From assembly GCA_964443365.1 (NCBI GenBank), contig CAYUCM010000020.1:1-12960 (forward strand): a stretch of 12,960 nt of DNA. Direction: 5' to 3'. The position numbers were made by a program, and so were the translations under genes. Under the pieces are notes generated by a model, which saw only the letters and a list, made by a program, of their open reading frames with translations, had not been told where the DNA came from and searched no databases. Positions 7,357 to 12,960 of the stretch are shown piece after piece (positions within the stretch are counted from its first letter, which is position 1; each line of letters starts with the position of its first letter). Source of the stretch: CAIJKW01 sp964443365. GTDB lineage: Bacteria > Patescibacteriota > Minisyncoccia > Phycocordibacterales > CAIZLB01.

Positions 7357-8835
7357 ATGACTAGGAAAAGTAAATTTTACGATATTGTTCCTAAGGAAAA
7401 TAAATCTATAAGAAATATTCCCATACCTGTAAAATCAGAGGATGATGATTTTGAAGTTGAAGATATTGCAAAATTTACCCCGCCAAAGAAAAATTCTGTT
7501 AAAAAACACAATCATGAAGAAAAGACTAGTGTTGAAATAAAGAAACTAGACAGGCCAATTACAAATGTGGAAGAATATGACAAAGATGAATACATTGAGA
7601 TAATTGATCACAGAATTTCTGACGATGATATCGTAGAAGAAACCCATCTTTTAAATGAGGACAAGGAAGAAATTGAAAATACCAAAATACCATCACTTAA
7701 AAACGAGGAAAATATTGGCGTATATACAAAAAGAAATATGGGAAAAAGAAAAATAACTTTTACAGGGTCATATAAATTACCAACACTAATTGCTGGAATC
7801 GTAATTTTTGTTATTTTAATATTGAGTTTATTTTCAAGCGGTACCATTATTATTAAAACAGCAGATGTAAGAGCTCCATTGACAGATGGCTACAGATTCG
7901 ATAAGGGCGACGGTGAAATGATACAAGCCACATCTTCAATGGATATATCAATTGAATCTTCAGGAATTGTTAAGGTAGAAAGATTTGCCAAGGGAACAGT
8001 TGTTATATTCAATAATACTTCATCAACTCAAAAATTGGTAAAAAATACTAAAATTCAAGCTTCAAATGGATTGATTTACAAATTAGACCAAGCCATAACT
8101 GTACCAGCAAAGAAGGGTAAGGTTTTGGGAAGCGTGACAACAAATATAACAGCGGAGGTTGTGGGTGAAAAATACAATGCATCGCCAAAAGATTTTACAT
8201 TCCCAGGTTTTAAAGGGACAGCAAAATATCAAACAATATATGGTAGATCTAAGGGAAATATATCTGGCGGGTATTCTGGAGATGTGCCAAACGTATCGCA
8301 ATCTGAATTAAATAATAAAATTAGCACAGCCAAGGAGGAAATGAAGACTGTTTTGAATCAAAAAATAAAAGAAGTGGCAATTGCAGGCGGATTTTTTATA
8401 GATAATGAGACAATAGAATACAAGATAATAAATTCTGAAACCAAAATGTCCAAGGACAACAAGACTGCAACGGTTAAAATTGATGGAAGTATTTTTGCAA
8501 AAACTCTACTTAACGCCTCCGTTGATGAAGCCTCAAAAAGTATATTGGGAATTGAAAATTCTTTGTCCTTTAAGTACGAGGTGAATTTGGCTTCAAGCTC
8601 CCTTGAGGTAAAAACCGATGATTCTGGGCAAATGATTGCAAATGGTGATGTCAGTCTTCATTTGTCTGTCAATAAAGAAGAATTGGCAAAAATGTTGCAA
8701 AATAAGACTAAAAGAGAGGCTCTTTCTGTATTACAACAGACAAAAGGAGTGGAAATCGCTAAAATTAAGACCTTCCCATTTTGGAAGAACACTCTTCCAA
8801 GTCATGGTGGTATAAAAGTACTTGTGCAAGATTAA
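7357..8835 (+). CDS. Bitopic membrane protein with baseplate J/gp47-like extracytoplasmic domain
   Basis: A 492-residue single-pass membrane protein. Residues 1-140 form a hydrophilic, acidic/lysine-rich, probably disordered cytoplasmic tail beginning with FYDIVPKENKSIRNIPIPV (7-25), which looks like a short linear binding motif. A single helix follows at 141-161 (LPTLIAGIVIFVILILSLFS) with basic residues before it, giving N-in topology. Outside, residues about 205-300 (GTVVIFNNTSSTQKLVKNT through AEVVGEKYNASPKDFTFPGF) resemble the domain annotated 'baseplate J/gp47 family' in Parcubacteria, which I recall from sequence style. Residues 311-470 alternate helices and strands, and the chain ends in a FPFW-containing segment. 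A real phage baseplate role is unlikely: no phage genes are nearby and baseplate J proteins lack this tail and helix. The layout resembles PilN, whose cytoplasmic tail binds PilM, so it probably partners the upstream actin-like protein. Confidence 0.78.
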   Translation: MTRKSKFYDIVPKENKSIRNIPIPVKSEDDDFEVEDIAKFTPPKKNSVKKHNHEEKTSVEIKKLDRPITNVEEYDKDEYIEIIDHRISDDDIVEETHLLNEDKEEIENTKIPSLKNEENIGVYTKRNMGKRKITFTGSYKLPTLIAGIVIFVILILSLFSSGTIIIKTADVRAPLTDGYRFDKGDGEMIQATSSMDISIESSGIVKVERFAKGTVVIFNNTSSTQKLVKNTKIQASNGLIYKLDQAITVPAKKGKVLGSVTTNITAEVVGEKYNASPKDFTFPGFKGTAKYQTIYGRSKGNISGGYSGDVPNVSQSELNNKISTAKEEMKTVLNQKIKEVAIAGGFFIDNETIEYKIINSETKMSKDNKTATVKIDGSIFAKTLLNASVDEASKSILGIENSLSFKYEVNLASSSLEVKTDDSGQMIANGDVSLHLSVNKEELAKMLQNKTKREALSVLQQTKGVEIAKIKTFPFWKNTLPSHGGIKVLVQD

Positions 8836-8850
8836 ATAACGTGCTAATCT
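8822..8850 (+). promoter_or_regulatory. Weak possible promoter for infA
   Basis: TTGTGC (8822-8827) and TAATCT (8845-8850) are 17 bp apart, with TGC before the -10. Each hexamer matches consensus at only three positions. The -10 abuts the first ATG (8851), so transcription would start near 8857, downstream of that codon and just before the second in-frame ATG at 8863. Confidence 0.3.
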
Positions 8851-9084
8851 ATGGCTATACAAATGGATACATCAAAACAAGGCAAGCAGCTTTTTCAAGG
8901 AATCGTCACAGAATGTTTACCTGATACTCATTTCAGAGTAAAACTTCTTGATGATGATAGGGAAATAATGACGTATCTTGGCGGTAAAATGAAGATCAAT
9001 AGAATCCGTATTTTTATAGGAGACAAAGTTACTGTCGAACTAGATCAATATGGAGGAAAGGGTAGAATTGTCCGCCGAATGTAA
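8851..9084 (+). CDS. infA: Translation initiation factor IF-1
   Basis: IF-1 is the small OB-fold factor that binds the 30S A site during initiation and helps IF-2 and IF-3. The 77-residue product shows the family pattern throughout: FQGIVTECLPDTHFRVKL, then GGKMKINRIRIFIGDKVTVE, ending in GKGRIVRRM. A start at the second ATG (8863) would give 73 residues, closer to the usual 72, and would fit the weak promoter better; the first ATG leaves four extra residues (MAIQ). I cannot decide between them. The gene begins 15 nt after the membrane-protein gene and heads the ribosomal-protein cluster, its usual place before rpmJ. There is no Shine-Dalgarno sequence. Confidence 0.95.
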   Translation: MAIQMDTSKQGKQLFQGIVTECLPDTHFRVKLLDDDREIMTYLGGKMKINRIRIFIGDKVTVELDQYGGKGRIVRRM

Positions 9085-9090
9085 ACAAAA

Positions 9091-9159
9091 AATGTAAAAC
9101 GGGAGGAGCGACCCGCGAGGTATTATTTTGTGTAATATTCACTTTACATTATTTGTAAA
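9091..9159 (+). other. Foldable intergenic element between infA and rpmJ
   Basis: AATGTAAA (9091-9098) is the exact reverse complement of TTTACATT (9143-9150), an 8-bp closing stem. It encloses a CGGG/CCCG hairpin (9100-9103 with 9112-9115) and a near-palindrome GTGTAATATTCAC (9130-9142), so a transcript could fold as a three-way junction. TTTACA (9143-9148) can instead pair with TGTAAA (9154-9159) across 5 nt, giving two exclusive folds. A second AATGTAAA overlaps the infA stop (9079-9086). The TTTACA arm is also the putative -35 of the rpmJ promoter. Function is unknown; a leader or autoregulatory site for ribosomal proteins is possible. Confidence 0.4.
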
Positions 9160-9171
9160 TTATAGTAGTAT
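9143..9171 (+). promoter_or_regulatory. Putative ribosomal-protein operon promoter
   Basis: TTTACA (9143-9148, 5/6) and TAGTAT (9166-9171, 4/6) are separated by exactly 17 bp, placing a start near 9178 and leaving a leader of about 20 nt before rpmJ. The -35 lies in the inverted repeat TTTACA-N5-TGTAAA, so it could double as an operator. Confidence 0.5.
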
Positions 9172-9197
9172 CGTTTTCACGACTTTAAATAATAAAT

Positions 9198-9314
9198 ATG
9201 AAAGTAAAAGCATCCGTCAAAAAGCGTTGTGTAAAGTGTAGAACCGTTAGAAGAAACGGGGTTGTGCATGTTATTTGCCCAGCCAACACTCGTCATAAGC
9301 AAAGACAGGGCTAG
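9198..9314 (+). CDS. rpmJ: 50S ribosomal protein L36
   Basis: A 38-residue zinc-ribbon protein of the large subunit. The sequence begins MKVKASVKKRCVKCRTVRRN and ends CPANTRHKQRQG, matching canonical L36 nearly throughout. The four zinc ligands are C11, C14, C27 and H33, so this is the zinc-binding form. It sits in its standard position between infA and rpsM, 113 nt after infA because of the regulatory element in between, and 22 nt before rpsM. The start lies behind an A/T-only TTTAAATAATAAAT spacer with no Shine-Dalgarno sequence. Confidence 0.97.
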   Translation: MKVKASVKKRCVKCRTVRRNGVVHVICPANTRHKQRQG

Positions 9315-9336
9315 TTTCGGTAATTAAACAAACATT

Positions 9337-9714
9337 ATGCGTATTCTTGGTATAACTATTCCAGAGGAAAAAAGAATTGAAATGGCTCTAACGGCTATAT
9401 ATGGTATTGGCCGTGCCAGAGCTCATAAAATTTTAGATGAGGCTAAGGTTGAATTTGGCAAAAAGCCAAAAGATTTAACATCTGATGAAGAAGGTAAAAT
9501 TCGTCAAATTGTTGAGTCATTCAAATTAGAAGCGGATCTAAAACGTGAAGTTGGTGCAAACATCAAAAGACTTAAGGATATTAAGTCATATAGAGGTATG
9601 CGTCATGCTCGTAGATTGCCTGCGCGTGGTCAGCGTACAAAGACAAATGCAAGAACTCTTAAGGGTCCTAAGAAGACTATGGGTTCTGGTAAAAAGAAGG
9701 AGTCTAAAAAGTAA
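9337..9714 (+). CDS. rpsM: 30S ribosomal protein S13
   Basis: S13 sits in the head of the small subunit, where it contacts 16S rRNA, the P-site tRNA and the L5 bridge. The 125 residues include the helix-hairpin-type AIYGIGRARAHKIL (20-33) and the diagnostic YRGMRHARRLPARGQRTKT (85-103), followed by NART and a lysine-rich tail that should reach the P-site tRNA. The N-terminus MRILGITIPEEKR is two residues shorter than the common MARIAGV form, a minor variation. It follows rpmJ and precedes rpsK by 17 nt in the usual alpha-operon order. Confidence 0.97.
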   Translation: MRILGITIPEEKRIEMALTAIYGIGRARAHKILDEAKVEFGKKPKDLTSDEEGKIRQIVESFKLEADLKREVGANIKRLKDIKSYRGMRHARRLPARGQRTKTNARTLKGPKKTMGSGKKKESKK

Positions 9715-9731
9715 TAATTAATTAAAATATC

Positions 9732-10157
9732 ATGGGAAAGAAGAGAATTGCAACAGCAGGTAAGAGTGGTGATGGAGTTAAAAAGACTTCATCGGCATCT
9801 TCTAAAAGAAAAATGGATTCTGGTATTCTTAATATTCAATCAACTTACAATAACACAAAGGTTGTATTGGCTGATACTAAGGGTAATGCGGTAGCTTGGT
9901 CATCAAGTGGTTCACTAGGTTTTAAGGGAGCAAAAAAGGGAACACCCTTTGCTGCTGCAAAAGTAGGTGAAATATTAGCTGATAAAGCAATAACAATGGG
10001 AGTTAAAGAAGTTTCTGTTGTTGTGAAAGGAGTTGGTTCTGGTAGAGAGTCGGCTATTAGATCATTCATTGCAAAGGGTATTAGTGTATCTTCAATCAAA
10101 GATTCAACTGGTGTTCCTTTTAATGGACCAAAACCAAAGAAACCAAGACGTGTATAG
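9732..10157 (+). CDS. rpsK: 30S ribosomal protein S11
   Basis: S11 lies on the small-subunit platform beside the E site and the Shine-Dalgarno helix. The conserved core starts near residue 32 (LNIQSTYNNTKVVLADTKG), continues through GFKGAKKGTPFAAAKVGE and VKGVGSGRESAIRSF (98-112), and ends in the canonical basic tail GPKPKKPRRV. About 30 lysine/serine-rich residues precede the core, somewhat longer than in E. coli. Because S11 borders the anti-Shine-Dalgarno region of 16S rRNA, its normal sequence is worth noting in a window where genes lack Shine-Dalgarno sites. It is 17 nt after rpsM and 22 nt before rpsD. Confidence 0.97.
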   Translation: MGKKRIATAGKSGDGVKKTSSASSKRKMDSGILNIQSTYNNTKVVLADTKGNAVAWSSSGSLGFKGAKKGTPFAAAKVGEILADKAITMGVKEVSVVVKGVGSGRESAIRSFIAKGISVSSIKDSTGVPFNGPKPKKPRRV

Positions 10158-10159
10158 TC

Positions 10160-10174
10160 TTTAAATAAATAATA
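10160..10174 (+). repeat. A/T-only start-site element before rpsD (copy 1)
   Basis: TTTAAATAAATAATA is identical to 12560-12574 before rpsI; a close variant, TTTAAATAATAAAT (9184-9197), precedes rpmJ. It lies just upstream of the rpsD ATG at 10180 and contains no G or C. It may help initiation by keeping the start unstructured or by binding S1, but base composition alone could produce it. Confidence 0.45.
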
Positions 10175-10179
10175 AAGAA

Positions 10180-10791
10180 ATGAAAACTGGACCAAAATAT
10201 AAAATAGCAAGAAGATTGGGTGCGCCCATCTTTGAAAAAACTCAAACCGCTAAGTTCAAATCAAGAGCAGAGCGTGATTCACTTTCAAAGAAAAAGAAAG
10301 GTGGACCAAGAAGTGATTACGGTAAGCAATTGATAGAAAAGCAAAAGGCTAGATTCACCTATGGTATTTCAGAAAAGCAATTTTCTAATTACATTAACAA
10401 AATTATTGAATCAAAGACAAATACACCTGCTGTAAAAATCTTTGAGGCTCTTGAAACAAGACTAGATAATGTTGTTTATAGACTTGGACTTGTTCCAACA
10501 AGAAGATTTGCAAGACAAGCCGTATCTCACGGACACATTCTTGTGAATGGAAGACGTTTAACAATTCCTTCATTTGTTGTTAAACCTGGAGATCAAATCT
10601 CTATAAGAGAAGGAAGCAAGAACAATGGAATTTTTTCTAAGGTAGATGAAATTATCAAAACCAAAGAAGTTCCAACGTGGCTTACATGGAATGCAGAAAA
10701 ACAGACAGCTTCAATACTTAGAATGCCAAGTATTGAAGGCCAGGATTTACTGTTTGACCTTGGTACAGTGATTGAATTTTATAAGAAGTAG
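10180..10791 (+). CDS. rpsD: 30S ribosomal protein S4, zinc-less form
   Basis: S4 is a primary 16S rRNA binder that nucleates small-subunit assembly. In E. coli it also represses the alpha operon. The 203 residues show the N-terminal domain (YKIARRLGAPIF, SDYGKQLIEKQKARFTYGIS) and the S4 RNA-binding domain at about 92-155 (RLDNVVYRLGLVPTRRFARQ, VSHGHILVNGRR, VKPGDQISIRE). The C-terminus MPSIEGQDLLFDLGTVIEFY is standard. The four N-terminal cysteines of the zinc-binding form are missing, so this is the C-minus type. Starting 22 nt after rpsK, it lies behind the A/T-only element. If it autoregulates here, the infA-rpmJ element is a candidate target; this is speculation. Confidence 0.97.
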   Translation: MKTGPKYKIARRLGAPIFEKTQTAKFKSRAERDSLSKKKKGGPRSDYGKQLIEKQKARFTYGISEKQFSNYINKIIESKTNTPAVKIFEALETRLDNVVYRLGLVPTRRFARQAVSHGHILVNGRRLTIPSFVVKPGDQISIREGSKNNGIFSKVDEIIKTKEVPTWLTWNAEKQTASILRMPSIEGQDLLFDLGTVIEFYKK

Positions 10792-10811
10792 TATTAATTA
10801 AAAAAAACATC

Positions 10812-11798
10812 ATGACCGAGACAAATATTGTATTACCATCAAAACCAAAGATTGTGGAAGAAACATCCACAAAGGGTACTTATGAGATAGAGGGTCTTTA
10901 CCCTGGTTATGGACATACCCTAGGTAATTCACTTAGACGTATCATATTATCTTCACTTACAGGTGCAGCTATAACAAGAGTTAAGATAGCTGGAGTAGCA
11001 CATGAATTCTCTTCAATAGATGGCGTTAAGGAGGACGTTATAAACATAATCCTTAATCTTAAGAAAGTAAGATTTTCTTTAACAACAGATGAGCCACAAG
11101 TTGTAACTCTAAAAATTAGAGGAGAAAACGTTGTTAAGGCATCTGATATAAAACTATCTGGACAAGTACAATTAGCAAATCCAGAGCAACATCTTTTCAC
11201 AATCACACACAAAGAAACTGAGGTTGATATGGAAATAACTATTGAACAAGGTGTTGGATATGTTAAGAAAGAAGATGTAGAAAAAGACAGAGTTGAAATT
11301 GGTGCAATCGCTTTAGATGCAGCTTTCTCTCCTGTTGTTTCTGCAAATTACGATGTTGAAGAAATGCGTATCGGCGACAGAACAGACTTCAACAGACTAA
11401 CTCTTATGATTCAAACTGATGGAACCATTACTCCTCATGAGGCATTGGAAAAATCAATTGAAATCATGATCAATCAATTGAGAGCAATTGTTGGATTCAA
11501 AGAAGATAATATTGAAATCGCTTCACATAATAAAGAAAGAGAAGTAGCAGAAGAGGCAAATAAGCCTGTTACAATAGAGGATAAAGAAGCTCTTGAAGAT
11601 GCTCTTAAGACTCGTATAGAGTCAATTGAGTTATCTCAAAGAACAACAAACGCTCTTGTTAACGCAAACATAAGAACTATCGGTGGTCTTATTCGTAAAA
11701 AAGAAAAAGATATACTTGACATTGAAGGTTTGGGAAACAAGGGACTTGAAGAAATTAAAAGCATGTTAGCAACACTTGGTCTATCTCTTAAAGAATAG
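10812..11798 (+). CDS. rpoA: DNA-directed RNA polymerase subunit alpha
   Basis: The alpha subunit dimerises to nucleate RNA polymerase assembly and, through its C-terminal domain, binds upstream DNA and activators. The 328 residues are full length. The N-terminal domain (about 1-235) carries GYGHTLGNSLRRIILSS (33-49) and RIGDRTDFNRLTLMIQTDGT. A charged linker (about 238-262) leads to the C-terminal domain (about 265-325, SQRTTNALVNANIRTIGGLI, then EGLGNKGLEEIKSMLATLGL). DNA-contact positions equivalent to E. coli R265, N268, G296 and K298 are R277, N280, G308 and K310; the S299 equivalent is G311. UP-element recognition therefore looks possible, which matters because many promoters here lack a good -35. 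It sits between rpsD and rplQ as usual. Confidence 0.97.
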   Translation: MTETNIVLPSKPKIVEETSTKGTYEIEGLYPGYGHTLGNSLRRIILSSLTGAAITRVKIAGVAHEFSSIDGVKEDVINIILNLKKVRFSLTTDEPQVVTLKIRGENVVKASDIKLSGQVQLANPEQHLFTITHKETEVDMEITIEQGVGYVKKEDVEKDRVEIGAIALDAAFSPVVSANYDVEEMRIGDRTDFNRLTLMIQTDGTITPHEALEKSIEIMINQLRAIVGFKEDNIEIASHNKEREVAEEANKPVTIEDKEALEDALKTRIESIELSQRTTNALVNANIRTIGGLIRKKEKDILDIEGLGNKGLEEIKSMLATLGLSLKE

Positions 11799-11828
11799 AT
11801 TAATAATTATTAAGAATAACAGAAAGCC

Positions 11829-12185
11829 ATGAGACATCATAACGCAAATAGAAAATTTGGTCGAAAGACAAAACAAAGAAGAGCATTACTAAGATCACTT
11901 GCTCGTGAACTTTTCTTGCACGGTAAAATCATAACAACTGAAGCAAAAGCAAAGGAGCTTAGACCATATGCTGAGGAGCTAATAACTATAGCTCGTAAAG
12001 ATTCTATTGCGTCAAAAAGACAAGTTGAATCAAGATTGGCTAACAATTCTATCTCAAAGAAATTGGGAAGCGTTATTGCACCAAGATTTAAGGATGTAAA
12101 TGGTGGTTACACAAGAATTATTAAATTAGATCGTCGTCCTTCTGATGGAAGTAAAATGGCAGCGATTGAGCTTATTTCAAAATAA
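11829..12185 (+). CDS. rplQ: 50S ribosomal protein L17
   Basis: L17 lies near the peptide exit tunnel rim of the large subunit. The 118 residues begin with the family hallmark MRHHNANRKFGRKTKQRRAL and continue LLRSLARELFLHGKIITTEA, AKELRPYAEELITIAR, ending in GGYTRIIKLDRRPSDGSKMA. This is the usual bacterial length. It starts 30 nt after rpoA, behind an A-rich spacer with a weak AGAAAG but no true Shine-Dalgarno sequence. rplM follows 10 nt after the stop, so the two are clearly co-transcribed. Confidence 0.97.
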   Translation: MRHHNANRKFGRKTKQRRALLRSLARELFLHGKIITTEAKAKELRPYAEELITIARKDSIASKRQVESRLANNSISKKLGSVIAPRFKDVNGGYTRIIKLDRRPSDGSKMAAIELISK

Positions 12186-12195
12186 TTATAAATAT

Positions 12196-12540
12196 ATGAA
12201 GTACGTAATAGATGCACAAAATAAAAAGATAGGAAGAGTAGCGGGAGAAGCTGCAAGTATTCTTATGGGTAAAAATACTCCAGAATATTCAAGAAATACT
12301 ATTCCTAATGTAACAGTTGAAATAATCAACACATCAAAGGCTGACATAAACAGTGTTAGAATGGATGATAAATACTACAAAAACTATTCTGGTTATCCAG
12401 GCGGACAAAGAATAAGAACAATGAAGAAAGTTATTGATGATAAAGGTTACAGTGAGGTTTTCAAAATTGCCGTTAAGGGAATGCTTCCTGATAACAAATT
12501 AAAAGCAAAGATGATGACTAATTTAATTGTTACAGAATAA
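12196..12540 (+). CDS. rplM: 50S ribosomal protein L13, short form
   Basis: L13 is an early-assembly 23S rRNA-binding protein. The 114 residues contain the family core: YVIDAQNKKIGRVAGEAAS, LMGKNTPEYSRN, YYKNYSGYPGGQRIRTMKK and AVKGMLPDNKLKAKMM. E. coli L13 has 142 residues; here the first 14 or so (before WYVVDA) and the last dozen (after KLKVY, including the HAAQQP tail) are missing. Reading frame and stop are clean, so this is a genuine short protein; from memory, Parcubacterial L13 proteins look alike. I chose the ATG at 12196; an in-frame ATG at 12145 lies inside rplQ and adds residues foreign to L13. The 10-nt spacer lacks a Shine-Dalgarno sequence. Confidence 0.95.
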   Translation: MKYVIDAQNKKIGRVAGEAASILMGKNTPEYSRNTIPNVTVEIINTSKADINSVRMDDKYYKNYSGYPGGQRIRTMKKVIDDKGYSEVFKIAVKGMLPDNKLKAKMMTNLIVTE

Positions 12541-12559
12541 ATCATAGAAATATTCTAAA

Positions 12560-12574
12560 TTTAAATAAATAATA
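12560..12574 (+). repeat. A/T-only start-site element before rpsI (copy 2)
   Basis: TTTAAATAAATAATA here runs directly into the rpsI ATG (12574-12576) and is identical to the copy before rpsD, although the distance to the start codon differs (0 here, 5 nt there). The 33-nt rplM-rpsI gap holds no other signal. Confidence 0.45.
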
Positions 12575-12960
12575 TGAGCGAACACAAAAAATACACCGAG
12601 ACAGTAGGAAGAAGAAAGACCTCATCAGCCAGAGCAAGAATGGTTGAGGCCGCAAAGCATTCTATAACAGTGAATGGAAAAGAACTTGCTGAATACTTTA
12701 AGACAGAAGCGCTTCAAGCTAAAGCTATGGAGGCACTAGAACTTGCAGAAAAGAAGTTTGCAATAACCGTTAAAGTTGTTGGAGGAGGTATTTCAGGACA
12801 AGCTGAAGCTGTAAGACATGCTATCGCTCGTGCAATAGAAAAGCACACTCCTGCATTGCGTTCAGTTCTTAAATCAGCTGGATACCTAAGAAGAGATCCA
12901 AGAGCTAAAGAAAGAAGAAAGTTCGGATTGAAGAAGGCGAGAAAGGCTCCACAATGGTCA
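12574..12960 (+). CDS. rpsI: 30S ribosomal protein S9, 3' end cut by window
   Basis: S9 is a small-subunit head protein whose C-terminal tail touches the P-site tRNA anticodon. The frame from 12574 reads MSEHKKYTETVGRRKTSSAR, then ITVNGKELAEYF, VVGGGISGQAEAVRHAIARA, GYLRRDPRAKERRKFG and LKKARKAPQWS, where the window ends. These are canonical S9 motifs. The usual ending is a further Lys-Arg and then a stop, so only about two residues should be missing; 129 are visible. rplM-rpsI is the standard gene pair, 33 nt apart. The start follows the A/T-only element directly. Confidence 0.97.
   Translation, partial: MSEHKKYTETVGRRKTSSARARMVEAAKHSITVNGKELAEYFKTEALQAKAMEALELAEKKFAITVKVVGGGISGQAEAVRHAIARAIEKHTPALRSVLKSAGYLRRDPRAKERRKFGLKKARKAPQWS

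Noticed and set aside
8333..8343. AGGAGG just before an in-frame ATG inside the baseplate-J-like gene
   Set aside because: The spacing of 2 nt is too short for initiation and the bases are ordinary Lys-Glu-Glu codons.
7357..8835. Prophage or contractile-injection origin for the baseplate-J-like protein
   Set aside because: No tail, sheath, spike or integrase genes are nearby, and the protein has a cytoplasmic tail and a membrane helix foreign to baseplate J proteins.
12145..12195. ATG at 12145 as the rplM start
   Set aside because: It lies within rplQ and the added residues do not resemble L13; the ATG at 12196 begins the recognisable L13 sequence.

Overview
The window looks like a chromosomal stretch from a low-GC member of the Candidate Phyla Radiation (Patescibacteria), most likely the Paceibacteria/Parcubacteria side. 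This is an inference from several traits seen together: an AlaS of only 604 residues that stops right after the editing domain, an L13 short at both ends, a zinc-less S4, an actin-fold protein next to a single-pass 'baseplate J-like' membrane protein, and no Shine-Dalgarno sequence before any gene. TGA is used as a normal stop (once), which argues against the Gracilibacteria/Absconditabacteria code. All 16 recognisable genes are on the + strand. I see no tRNA, rRNA, CRISPR array or insertion sequence.

Left part (1-6030), five genes: the 3' portion of mnmA (tRNA 2-thiouridylase), an ATP-cone/PD-(D/E)xK nuclease-like fusion, an M3-family oligoendopeptidase, a compact alaS, and a small three-helix membrane protein of unknown function. 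A strong bidirectional hairpin terminator (about 6058-6099) closes this part. Each gene after mnmA seems to have its own promoter, often lying inside the end of the gene before it.

Middle part (6164-8835), a tight two-gene unit: a divergent PilM/FtsA-like actin-fold protein, then a bitopic membrane protein with a long acidic cytoplasmic tail, one transmembrane helix and a large extracytoplasmic part. The arrangement resembles the PilM-PilN pair of type IV pili, but neither protein is a standard PilM or PilN. This is the best candidate in the window for an uncharacterised envelope machine.

Right part (8851-end), the classic translation/transcription cluster: infA, rpmJ, rpsM, rpsK, rpsD, rpoA, rplQ, rplM, rpsI (the last cut by the window end). 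The infA-rpmJ gap holds a foldable element and a promoter that would drive the ribosomal-protein run.

A window-wide signal concerns gene expression. Four genes (starts 1093, 3879, 6164, 7357) carry TGnTATAwT exactly 6-7 nt before the ATG, so transcription should begin at or next to the start codon (leaderless mRNAs). The genes inside the ribosomal cluster start behind A/T-only spacers, including an identical 15-nt element before rpsD and rpsI, instead of a Shine-Dalgarno sequence.
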